Part shown: positions 1 through 7,697 of the stretch, piece after piece | Numbering within the stretch: position 1 is the first letter of the stretch | Layout: every line of letters starts with the position of its first letter | NCBI GenBank assembly: GCA_002354735.1 | Contig: DEMD01000014.1 | Coordinates: 1-64,000 of the forward strand | DNA from: Gammaproteobacteria bacterium UBA2679 | GTDB taxonomy: Bacteria; Pseudomonadota; Gammaproteobacteria; Pseudomonadales; Oleiphilaceae | Direction of reading: 5' to 3' | DNA length: 64,000 nt | Made by a program: the position numbers and the translations under genes | Notes under the pieces: model-generated | Databases searched by the model: none | Seen by the model: only the letters and a program-made list of their open reading frames with translations | What the model was told of the DNA's origin: nothing

Positions 1-93
1 GATTAACCAGACGGGACACTAGTATATAGTATTACGCCGTTAACTCCCTCGGAAACAGCAAAATTTCTGCATCATGATGTCATTGGAGCCTGT

Positions 94-465
94 GTGTCCG
101 ACCTGAAAGACCCAAGAGTCCTGTTCGCCGCGGAGCGGACCCTGCTGGCCTGGAACAGAACAAGTCTTGCGTTGATCGCCTTTGGCTTTCTTATCGAACG
201 CTCCGCATTATTTCTGGATGCCGTTTCGCCCGGTCAGATCAAACACGGGAGCGACGTGATGACATTCTGGATAGGTCTGGCCTTTATCGCGGTTGGGGTA
301 TTCGCTGCGGTTTATTCGTCGCGGCAGTACAGCCTCGTTCTGAAGACCCTGCAAGCGGTAGAGTTCCCGGATAATTATGCGCCACGCTGGGGGCTCGGCG
401 TCAATGGCCTTGTAGCGTTGCTGGGCAGTATGCTGATCCTGGCGTTGTTCATGGGGCTCAATTGA
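94..465 (+). CDS. DUF202 (YidH-like) inner-membrane protein
   Basis: A 123-residue protein. The N-terminal motif pattern D-P-R-x-L-x-A-x-E-R-T-x-L-A-W-x-R-T is diagnostic of the DUF202/YidH family, small inner-membrane proteins of unknown function. Three hydrophobic segments are visible, at about residues 23-42, 56-75 and 100-121. The start is GTG at 94, chosen because GGAG lies at 85-88 with a 5-base gap and no in-frame ATG is available upstream. Its stop codon overlaps the proposed TTG start of the acyltransferase downstream, so the two genes are probably translationally coupled. No substrate or partner can be given; the family assignment is firm, the role unknown. Confidence 0.85.
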   Translation: MSDLKDPRVLFAAERTLLAWNRTSLALIAFGFLIERSALFLDAVSPGQIKHGSDVMTFWIGLAFIAVGVFAAVYSSRQYSLVLKTLQAVEFPDNYAPRWGLGVNGLVALLGSMLILALFMGLN

Positions 466-1559
466 GCTCGAAGCGCAGGGTGATGCGCGCTGTGACCCCG
501 GAGGAGCGTCTTCAGCGGAATAATTTTGACCTCATCCGGCTGTTGTTGGCTGCCACGGTCTGCCTGGTTCATGTCTGGGAGCTGTCAGGCTTCGCTGCCT
601 TGGCCTGGCTTGGCGAGATCTTTTCGTCGCGGGTCGCAGTGAGTGCATTCTTCGTCATCAGCGGCTTTCTCATCTTCAGGAGTTTCGAGCGAAGCGCATC
701 GCACAAAGCCTATGCCATCAAACGTTTTCGCCGCATTTACCCGGCGTATGCCTTTGTCATCATCTTATCAGCAGTCGGCCTGTTCTTCGTCAGCACAGTT
801 CCCGCAAAAACCTATTTCTCGCTCGCCTGGCTGGAGTATCTTCTGGCTAACCTGGTTTTCCTGAATTTTCTACAGCCAGACCTGCCGGGTGTATTCAATG
901 GCAACGAGCTCACTGCAGTTAACGGCGCGCTATGGACATTGAAAATCGAAGTGATGTTCTACATGGCCGTGCCGGTACTGATCTGGCTGGCAAGACGTTT
1001 CGGGCCGTTTCCTGTGCTTTTATCTGGCTATGTGCTGTCACTGCTTTACACCTACGCTTTGCAGAATCATGGCGAACAGACCGGTGCCGAGTTTTACATC
1101 CGGCTGGCCCACCAGTTGCCCGGGCAACTCTCGTATTTTCTCGCCGGTGCATTTTTCCATTATTTTCTCGAGCTGTTCGTCCGCCGCGTCACCGTGTTCG
1201 TGATCCCGGCGGTGCTGGTACTGGTGCTCGATCAGTTTTACCTGCTGCCAACACTCGTACCATTTGCGCTTGCCACCCTCGTGATCTTCTTCGGACTCTT
1301 CTGTTATGTCGGTGACTTCGGCAAGTATGGTGACTTCTCCTATGGGGTGTACATTGTGCATTTTCCGATAATTCAGGTGCTCCTGGCTTCACAGATCTTC
1401 GCCGGCCAGCCGTGGATGCTCCTGCTCAGCGTCACTATTCTCACCGCTGTCAGCGGTATTTTACTCTGGCACCTGGTGGAGAAGCGCTTCCTACGGCGCG
1501 ATAGTCATTATATTGCCGGCTCCGGGGGTGCCGACATCCCCAGGGCGAGGCCGGTATAA
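462..1559 (+). CDS. Acyltransferase 3 (OafA/YrhL-like) membrane O-acyltransferase
   Basis: About 365 residues with some ten hydrophobic segments. Near the N-terminus it has the acyltransferase-3 signature: N-N-F-D-L-I-R-L-L-L-A, then V-C-L-V-H-V (the conserved His), then F-F-V-I-S-G-F-L-I-F. A second family landmark is R-F-R-R-I-Y-P-A-Y. Members move acetyl or other acyl groups onto sugars of O-antigen, exopolysaccharide or peptidoglycan across the inner membrane. The TTG at 462 overlaps the stop of the DUF202 gene; GTG 480 or ATG 483 are equally possible in-frame starts and would remove only 6-7 residues. The C-terminal end is a basic, Pro-rich tail. The sugar acceptor is not predictable, and no polysaccharide operon is adjacent. 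Confidence 0.85.
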   Translation: MSSKRRVMRAVTPEERLQRNNFDLIRLLLAATVCLVHVWELSGFAALAWLGEIFSSRVAVSAFFVISGFLIFRSFERSASHKAYAIKRFRRIYPAYAFVIILSAVGLFFVSTVPAKTYFSLAWLEYLLANLVFLNFLQPDLPGVFNGNELTAVNGALWTLKIEVMFYMAVPVLIWLARRFGPFPVLLSGYVLSLLYTYALQNHGEQTGAEFYIRLAHQLPGQLSYFLAGAFFHYFLELFVRRVTVFVIPAVLVLVLDQFYLLPTLVPFALATLVIFFGLFCYVGDFGKYGDFSYGVYIVHFPIIQVLLASQIFAGQPWMLLLSVTILTAVSGILLWHLVEKRFLRRDSHYIAGSGGADIPRARPV

Positions 1560-1639
1560 GCAAGGGCGTCTCTGCACCTTCCTGATCGTTTCAGCAGTCT
1601 GGCCCCTTGCGCGCCTGAACGTGGAGTAGTCTATGCTTG

Positions 1640-1670
1640 GCAATTGACGTTAAGAGTCAGGGTCAATTGC
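1640..1670. promoter_or_regulatory. Perfect inverted repeat upstream of the CHASE3-GGDEF gene (candidate operator)
   Basis: GCAATTGAC at 1640-1648 is repeated in inverted orientation as GTCAATTGC at 1662-1670, a perfect 9+9 bp dyad with centres about two helical turns apart. It lies 54-84 bases upstream of the diguanylate cyclase start, and TACAAT at 1682-1687 could be a -10 box. No T-run follows, so a terminator for the upstream acyltransferase is less likely. The binding protein is unknown. Confidence 0.45.
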
Positions 1671-1723
1671 TTGAAAGCACATACAATGCCAACGAATAAA
1701 TCATTGCTGCAGGGCCTGTCCCG

Positions 1724-3931
1724 ATGAAGAAGGTGACACCGACCCTGGTTAGCCTGGGCTTCCTGCTGGTGCTCGTCGTCATGTCGGCAAGCGCCTGGAT
1801 TCCCTACAAGAGCATGGAGACGCTCCTCGCGAGTGAAGAGCGGGTTCGTCACACCAACGAGGTCCTGCTGGCACTCGACGGCGTCCATATCGCAATTGCG
1901 GAAACAGAAGCCAGCATCCGTGGCTATCAACTTACGCACCGGGGCGATAATCTCTACCGGGCACGCTTCAGTCGCCGGGTACTGCAGGAACGCCTGCAAG
2001 AGGTGCGGGAGCTCACAGCCGACAATCCTGAGCAGCAGCTGGCGATAGTGGCGCTGGAGCAACTGATCAGCAGGAAACTGAGTGTAATGCTGCGCGCTTC
2101 GAACCTGAAAGATAACGCCCTTGAGAGTGAAGACCTCGCGGATAATCTGTCTTTCGAAGTCGCTGATGCCCTGGAAGAAATGCCGGATGGCAAGCGCAAG
2201 CGCGCCCGTGTCGTTGCCATAGATCCTGCGCTTATCGAGCAGAGCACCTTTCTCATGGAGCAGATTCGTGAGCAACTTGCCAGCATGCGACATATGGAGG
2301 AGCAACTGCTGGCAGACCGTTCGCTGTTGGTGAAGGTCAACACGGAGGCTTCGTTTCGCAGCTTCTTGCTGACCATCCTGCTCAACATCCTGATCGCTTG
2401 CGCCCTGTTCTACTATGTCGTCAAGAACTTCCGCCAGCGTGAAGAAGTGGAAACGGCGGCCACGGCACAGGCGCGCATCCTTGGTTCTGTGCTTGAAAAC
2501 ATGTCGGATGGCGTGGCGGTCGTGGACACGCAGGGGCGTCTCACGCTGCATAATCCAGCCTTGGAACATATGCTTGGGAGCGGTATTTCGCGTATATCAC
2601 CAGAGGCATGGCAGGAGCAGCTCGAAGTCACTCGGGCTGATGGGGTAACCCCGTTCGAAGCAGGTGAGTTCCCACTGCGACAGGTGCTGGACGGTGACAA
2701 TCGGAGTGAGGCAGAAATGCTTCTTCGTCGCTTGGGCACTCGCCAACCCGCGACCATTCGTATCAGCGTCAGGCCGATGACATCGGCACGCGGCGATACC
2801 GATGGGGTCGTTGCTGTACTGACCGATGTGTCTGCCTCGGCCAGGGCTGCTCAGGACAACCGTCTTCTCAATCAGAAGCTTACGCAAGGTCTGGAACAGC
2901 TGGAGAAGCAGAACTTCGAAGTGAGTGCCATTAATGACATGAGCAGCCTGCTGCAGTCCTGCAATTCGGTGATGGAGACCTGTCGTGTATTGCAGAAATC
3001 GTTGGCGAAGCTGTTTCCGGCCATCGAAGGTGCGATCTATCTCATCAAGGCGTCCAAGGATTATCTTGAGCTGGTTGAAACCTGGAACATCGGTAACGGC
3101 ACTTTGGTGGCCTCGTTCGATACCGAAAACTGTTGGTGCATCAAGCGTGGCGTGCCGCACCTGGTGAACCAGCCCGAGGCGGATATCGTCTGTAATCATC
3201 TGGAGCAGAATGGCATCCACCAGTTTTCAGCCAGCGTCTGTGTGCCTGTCATGACCAATGCCGAGATACTTGGCATGCTGCTGCTGAGAATAACCAGATC
3301 CGACACCGGAAAAGTTGGCAAATTACCGGATCCAGCGTTCCTGGCCACCATAGCCGAACAGGCCGGCCTCGCCATTTCCAACCAGCGTCTGCGAGAGTCG
3401 CTGCGCATGCAGTCGAACCAGGACGTGCTGACCGGCCTGTTCAACCGGAGATTCCTCGACACTGTGCTACCCATCGAGCTCGCTCAGGCCCAGCGCCTCG
3501 AGCAGCCGATGGCGGTGATGATGTTGGATCTGGATCATTTCAAGAAACTCAATGATCAGTTTGGCCACGCCGCCGGAGACGATGTATTGGCAAAGCTCGG
3601 CGGTCTCCTGCGCAAGCTGCTGCGTTCAAGCGATCTGCCATGCCGTTACGGTGGAGAGGAGTTCGCGCTGTTGCTACCAGGCGCCAACGAGGAAATAGCC
3701 ATGCATTGTGCTGAGCGCATTCTCGAGGGGGTACGTAAAATGACCGTACTCACCGGCGGACAGGCGATCATGAACCTGAGTGTCTCCATCGGCATCGCTC
3801 TGTATCCTGAACATGCGGAGCATTCAGCCGAGCTATTGAAGCGTGCGGATGCCTGCCTGTATGAGGCAAAACACAGCGGCCGAAATCGTGCCGTCATGGC
3901 AATGTCCCACGGCTCCAGTGAACCGCAGTAA
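1724..3931 (+). CDS. CHASE3-PAS-GAF-GGDEF diguanylate cyclase
   Basis: A 735-residue inner-membrane signalling protein that should make cyclic di-GMP from two GTP. Order of parts: a TM helix at about 7-27; a periplasmic helical CHASE3-type sensor (about 30-200, with the pattern E-x-x-I-R-G-Y-Q-L-T); a second TM at about 208-230; a PAS domain (about 247-365, V-L-E-N-M-S-D-G-V); a short coil; a GAF domain (about 400-555); and a C-terminal GGDEF domain. The active motif GGEEF is at residues 643-647. An inhibitory RxxD site (R-S-S-D) sits five residues upstream, so product feedback is expected. There is no EAL or HD-GYP domain. The MFS gene begins 32 bases downstream on the same strand. The signal sensed is unknown. 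Confidence 0.9.
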   Translation: MKKVTPTLVSLGFLLVLVVMSASAWIPYKSMETLLASEERVRHTNEVLLALDGVHIAIAETEASIRGYQLTHRGDNLYRARFSRRVLQERLQEVRELTADNPEQQLAIVALEQLISRKLSVMLRASNLKDNALESEDLADNLSFEVADALEEMPDGKRKRARVVAIDPALIEQSTFLMEQIREQLASMRHMEEQLLADRSLLVKVNTEASFRSFLLTILLNILIACALFYYVVKNFRQREEVETAATAQARILGSVLENMSDGVAVVDTQGRLTLHNPALEHMLGSGISRISPEAWQEQLEVTRADGVTPFEAGEFPLRQVLDGDNRSEAEMLLRRLGTRQPATIRISVRPMTSARGDTDGVVAVLTDVSASARAAQDNRLLNQKLTQGLEQLEKQNFEVSAINDMSSLLQSCNSVMETCRVLQKSLAKLFPAIEGAIYLIKASKDYLELVETWNIGNGTLVASFDTENCWCIKRGVPHLVNQPEADIVCNHLEQNGIHQFSASVCVPVMTNAEILGMLLLRITRSDTGKVGKLPDPAFLATIAEQAGLAISNQRLRESLRMQSNQDVLTGLFNRRFLDTVLPIELAQAQRLEQPMAVMMLDLDHFKKLNDQFGHAAGDDVLAKLGGLLRKLLRSSDLPCRYGGEEFALLLPGANEEIAMHCAERILEGVRKMTVLTGGQAIMNLSVSIGIALYPEHAEHSAELLKRADACLYEAKHSGRNRAVMAMSHGSSEPQ

Positions 3932-3963
3932 TAGGGATGGCCCCGACAGGAGATAGATCGGCC

Positions 3964-5415
3964 ATGCCACGATCCAGAAGTGAAGCCCCGCATCGGCAGC
4001 CGCGTCAGAAGACCATTCTTCGACGCACATTGAACTACTCGCAGAAGGATGCTGTTGCATCGGCCACGATGACGGCATCGAGCGATAACTTCATCAATGC
4101 CTTTGCCATCCATCTGCATGCGTCTGCAGCGCAAATGGGCGTACTGACAGCGCTTCCCCAGTTCTTCGGTGCCTTGATGCAGATTCTCTCAATCTGGCTG
4201 GGGCAGGTCGTACCGCGGCGCAAGCTGGTTTACAACGTCGCTATCGTCCAGTGCTGCGTCGTGGGACTGCTCGCGCTTCTGGCGCTGCCGATAGTTGCGC
4301 TTGATGCGGATGCCTCGAAAGTGCCATGGTTAATCGGGCTCGTGGTGCTCTACCATAGCTGCCTGAATCTGATTCAGCCGCAGTGGCGCGCATGGATGGG
4401 GGATATCGTGCCTCGACGGCGCAGGGGTGCGTTCTTTGCTGCGCGTACCCGGCTCAGTATGGTTGCGTCGCTAGCCGTCTTCCTCGGGGGCGGCGCGCTG
4501 CTCACAGGTTTCGAAAAGCTGGGTGCAATCGGTATAGGCTTTGCGGTGTTGTTTGCCATAGCCTCGACGGGCAGGGCAGCGTCCAGCTATTTTCTCTGGC
4601 GCATGCATGATCCTTCCGATCGGAAGTACCTGCGTCACAAGCCCGGTGCCACCGTCCCGATTGTGCGTTTCGGATCTCTGAGAGACTACCTGTCGGACCG
4701 GACTTTTCTGCACTACACGCTGTTCATCGCCGGCATGCAGGGCGTGGTGGCGATTTCTGCACCGTTTTTCGCTGTTTACATGCTCAAGACTCTTGAGCTG
4801 AGCTATCTGCAGTTTGCCCTCAACAGTGTCGCGTCGGTGGCCACCCAATTCGCATTGCTTGGCTTCTGGGGGCGCTTTAGCGACAGGCATGGCAATAGGC
4901 TGGTCATGCTCATTACCAGCTGTCTGCTGCCCTTGTTGCCAGTGCTTTGGCTATTCTCTCCAGAGTACTCCTACCTCCTGCTGGTGCAGGTGATATCGGG
5001 CTTTGCCTGGAGCGGCTTTACCCTTAGTACGGCGAACTTTCTGTATGATATACGGCCGCACAAGACAAACTTTGCAGCGTATGCCGCTATTCAGCAGGCG
5101 CTTGGCGCTACGGCCGTCTTCTGCGGAGCACTGCTTGGTGGCCTATGCGTTACTTATGCCGATACCTTGATCGCGATGATGCCGGATGCTCTGCAGTTGG
5201 AGCATGGCGTCTTCCTGGTATTCCTGATCTCCGGTTTCCTGCGTGCGTGCATCGCGCTATGGTTCATTCCGCGCTGTAAGGAGCCGCGCATACGCAAGCG
5301 TCCAGAAATGCTGCAGATCGTTTTCAGGGTTGCCCGTTTCAATCCCATCAGCGGTGTCGTACTCGACTGGCTGACAGTTACCCGCAAGCGCAAGCTGGAT
5401 GAAGAGAAGGAGTAG
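3964..5415 (+). CDS. Major facilitator superfamily (MFS) transporter
   Basis: A 483-residue polytopic membrane protein with about 11-12 hydrophobic helices and a basic N-terminal extension. An MFS-like loop (F-W-G-R-F-S-D-R-H-G-N-R-L) lies between the two halves. The start ATG 3964 is preferred over ATG 3937 because AGGAG at 3949-3953 is well placed for it. The downstream GH84 glycosidase begins 7 bases after the stop, with its ribosome site inside the end of this gene, so the two are almost certainly co-transcribed. The pairing suggests import of a sugar or amino-sugar conjugate, or export of the enzyme's product; this is inference from context. The specific substrate cannot be read from the sequence. 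Confidence 0.85.
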   Translation: MPRSRSEAPHRQPRQKTILRRTLNYSQKDAVASATMTASSDNFINAFAIHLHASAAQMGVLTALPQFFGALMQILSIWLGQVVPRRKLVYNVAIVQCCVVGLLALLALPIVALDADASKVPWLIGLVVLYHSCLNLIQPQWRAWMGDIVPRRRRGAFFAARTRLSMVASLAVFLGGGALLTGFEKLGAIGIGFAVLFAIASTGRAASSYFLWRMHDPSDRKYLRHKPGATVPIVRFGSLRDYLSDRTFLHYTLFIAGMQGVVAISAPFFAVYMLKTLELSYLQFALNSVASVATQFALLGFWGRFSDRHGNRLVMLITSCLLPLLPVLWLFSPEYSYLLLVQVISGFAWSGFTLSTANFLYDIRPHKTNFAAYAAIQQALGATAVFCGALLGGLCVTYADTLIAMMPDALQLEHGVFLVFLISGFLRACIALWFIPRCKEPRIRKRPEMLQIVFRVARFNPISGVVLDWLTVTRKRKLDEEKE

Positions 5416-5422
5416 AGCCAGA

Positions 5423-6490
5423 ATGACAACCGAGCTGGGTATCATAGAGGGATTTTACGGCAAGCCCTGGTCATGGGCCGCACGTACGACGCTGGTCAGT
5501 TTTCTCGCGCCGCACGGCTATGGCTTCTATCTGTATGCGCCCAAGACCGACGCTTTTCTGCGGCGACGCTGGCAGGAGCCTCATGAGGATGATGCTTTTG
5601 CGGCGATGAAGGCCTTTGCCAGCCATTGCCGAACGCTAGGCGTCCGCTTCGGCGTAGGCTTGAGCCCCTACGAACTGTTTACAGATTTCTCGTCCGCAAG
5701 CCAGTCTGCGCTTGCCCGCAAGCTGGATAGTTTGTTGAGCCTCGGGCTTGATGATCTGGCAATTCTCTTTGATGACATGCCCTCAACTCAAGCAGATCTG
5801 GCGGAGCGTCAGGTCGAAATCATGCACTGGGTGCAGTCGCGCGTGCCGGCTCAGCGGCTGTTATTCTGCCCCAGTTACTATTCGGATGATCCGGTGCTCG
5901 ACCGGGTGTTCGGGCAGCGTCCGCCAGACTATCTCGAGGATCTGGGCCGGCTGCTCGATCCTGCTATCGAGGTATTCTGGACCGGGGAGGAGGTCTGTTC
6001 CCGTGAACTCTCTCCAGGACACCTACAGAGAGTGGCTGGCCAGCTCAGGCGCAAGCCCTTTCTCTGGGATAACTATCCCGTCAACGACGGCCAGCGCATG
6101 TCGCAGTTTCTGCACCTGCGATCTTTCACAGGACGGCCGGCCGCCAATGCGGAGTTCATTGCTGCGCATGGCATCAATCCGGCGCTGCAGCCAACGCTCA
6201 CCTGCATACCAGCGCTCACGCTGGCTGATAGCTATCGGCTTGGACAGGATTATCAATATGGGGACGCTTTCACAAGGGCCGCGACACTGGTGGTCGGCGA
6301 AGCCCTGGCGGCACAGTTGCAGCGCGATCTGCTGAGTCTGAACGACTCTGGACTGGACAGAATAGGCGTGGCCCGACTCAAGACCCTACACGACAGTTAT
6401 GCCGCATACGACCATCCTGCCGCCAGGGAAGTACTCGACTGGCTCGCTGGGGGCTATCGCATCAGCGATGATCTGGTGCAGACACAGTAG
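5423..6490 (+). CDS. GH84-family beta-N-acetylglucosaminidase (O-GlcNAcase-like), cytoplasmic
   Basis: A 355-residue enzyme covering essentially only the GH84 catalytic barrel. The first strand carries G-I-I-E-G-F-Y-G-K-P-W, the hallmark of the family. The paired catalytic acids are present at D117-D118 within L-F-D-D-M-P; in GH84 these act in substrate-assisted hydrolysis of terminal beta-GlcNAc. A later W-D-N-Y-P-V-N-D motif, also typical, follows at about residue 215. No signal peptide is seen, so it should act in the cytoplasm, unlike the large secreted GH84 enzymes of clostridia. The ATG at 5423 is chosen because AAGGAG lies about ten bases upstream; ATG 5399 lies within the MFS gene. 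It is coupled to the MFS carrier. The substrate could be a GlcNAc oligosaccharide or modified protein. Confidence 0.85.
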   Translation: MTTELGIIEGFYGKPWSWAARTTLVSFLAPHGYGFYLYAPKTDAFLRRRWQEPHEDDAFAAMKAFASHCRTLGVRFGVGLSPYELFTDFSSASQSALARKLDSLLSLGLDDLAILFDDMPSTQADLAERQVEIMHWVQSRVPAQRLLFCPSYYSDDPVLDRVFGQRPPDYLEDLGRLLDPAIEVFWTGEEVCSRELSPGHLQRVAGQLRRKPFLWDNYPVNDGQRMSQFLHLRSFTGRPAANAEFIAAHGINPALQPTLTCIPALTLADSYRLGQDYQYGDAFTRAATLVVGEALAAQLQRDLLSLNDSGLDRIGVARLKTLHDSYAAYDHPAAREVLDWLAGGYRISDDLVQTQ

Positions 6491-6497
6491 CGCCTTC

Positions 6498-7535
6498 TTA
6501 CGGCGTTTTTCCCAGGGTATCAGCCACGTGAGCCCCTCGCTGTCCCATCGGCTGCTCCGGCGAAATGGTCGAATCTTCGCCAGTCTGGTGTTCCAGCTCG
6601 GAGTTCAGCTCACCGCCGATGAGGATGATGTAAGCGGTCACGTAGAACCACATGAGCAGAATGACCACCGCGCCAAGAGACCCATAGGTTTCGTTATAGT
6701 TGGCGAAGCCTGACACATACCAGGAAAACAGCGCGGATCCGCACAGCCATAGCAGTGTCGCAACCACCGAGCCCATAGTGACCCATCGCCATTTTGCCTT
6801 CTCTCGCGATGGTCCAAGGCGGTACATGGTCGAGAGGATGATGATGAAAAGCAGCGCGAGCAAGGGCCATCTGGCGAGCGAGAAGGCCGTCGCAACCCAG
6901 GAGCCGAAACCGATCTGTTGCAGAACGGCGGGTAGGGCGGCAACAAGCGCCAGGGCAATAATGATGAATAGAACCGATGCGATGGTCAGTGCGAAGGCCA
7001 CCAGCCGAAGCATGATGAAATTGCGTGTTTCCCTTTCCTCGTAAACGATGTTCAGCGCTATCATGAGCGCCATCGTGCCTCTCATCGCGCTCACGAGCGC
7101 CAGCAGGATACTGACGACCGCGCCGATGCCCAGGGCTTTCTGAGAGCCGCCCGTGAGCGCCTGCATCTGGTCGAGCATCAGCTTCCGGGCTTCCTCCGGT
7201 AGAAGGCCCATCATGCTGCTAACCTGCTGCTGGGCATCAGCAGGATCGTAGATCAGGCCATAGATCGATACGAAGGCGGCGATCGAGGGAAACACGGCCA
7301 ACAGGAAGTAAAAGGCCACGCCGGCAGACACCAACCCCAGATTGTCCTTCAGCGTTTCACTCACGACGCGGATCAGGATGTCGCGCCAGCCTTTGAGAGG
7401 TATCTGGAGCGGCGATCTCGCAGTGCGGCCGCGCCCTTTCTCCAACACTGCTTCGTGAGGCGCAGGCTCATCGGTCTCCTGCTCAGTATCGGCATCGGGT
7501 TTAAGTATTTCGGGTGCATCGCCCGGGTGGCTCAT
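6498..7535 (-). CDS. YihY/BrkB-family inner-membrane protein
   Basis: About 345 residues. After a hydrophilic acidic N-terminus there is the YihY signature region (N-L-G-L-V-S-A-G-V-A-F-Y-F-L-L-A-V-F-P), followed by about six TM helices and a second family motif around Y-N-E-T-Y-G-S-L-G-A-V-V-I-L-L-M-W-F-Y. It was historically mislabelled as ribonuclease BN; it is now treated as a membrane protein of unknown function, with some transport suggestions. The start at 7535 is supported by AAGGAG eight bases upstream; a longer version starting at 7607 has no such site. It is convergent with the GH84 gene (7-base gap) and divergent from the GNAT-nitrilase gene, so a divergent promoter region lies at 7536-7697. 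Confidence 0.88.
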   Translation of the reverse strand: MSHPGDAPEILKPDADTEQETDEPAPHEAVLEKGRGRTARSPLQIPLKGWRDILIRVVSETLKDNLGLVSAGVAFYFLLAVFPSIAAFVSIYGLIYDPADAQQQVSSMMGLLPEEARKLMLDQMQALTGGSQKALGIGAVVSILLALVSAMRGTMALMIALNIVYEERETRNFIMLRLVAFALTIASVLFIIIALALVAALPAVLQQIGFGSWVATAFSLARWPLLALLFIIILSTMYRLGPSREKAKWRWVTMGSVVATLLWLCGSALFSWYVSGFANYNETYGSLGAVVILLMWFYVTAYIILIGGELNSELEHQTGEDSTISPEQPMGQRGAHVADTLGKTP

Positions 7536-7697
7536 GTAATCGGCTCCTTGATCTGCAAGCGGTCGTGATCTATCGAGATACGTAGGGCGCTCGCTGGCCA
7601 GACCCATGGACCTTCGCCGACGTTTCCTGTTTGCGCCCGCCTGCGGCTCAGCCCATACTCGAAGCCAATCTATTTCAGTTTCCGCTAGAGGTCAGTC

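Noticed and set aside
1631..2569. 312-codon open frame on the minus strand inside the CHASE3-GGDEF gene
   Set aside because: It lies antisense to a clearly recognised gene, has no domain motifs and no ribosome site; it is a by-product of codon bias.
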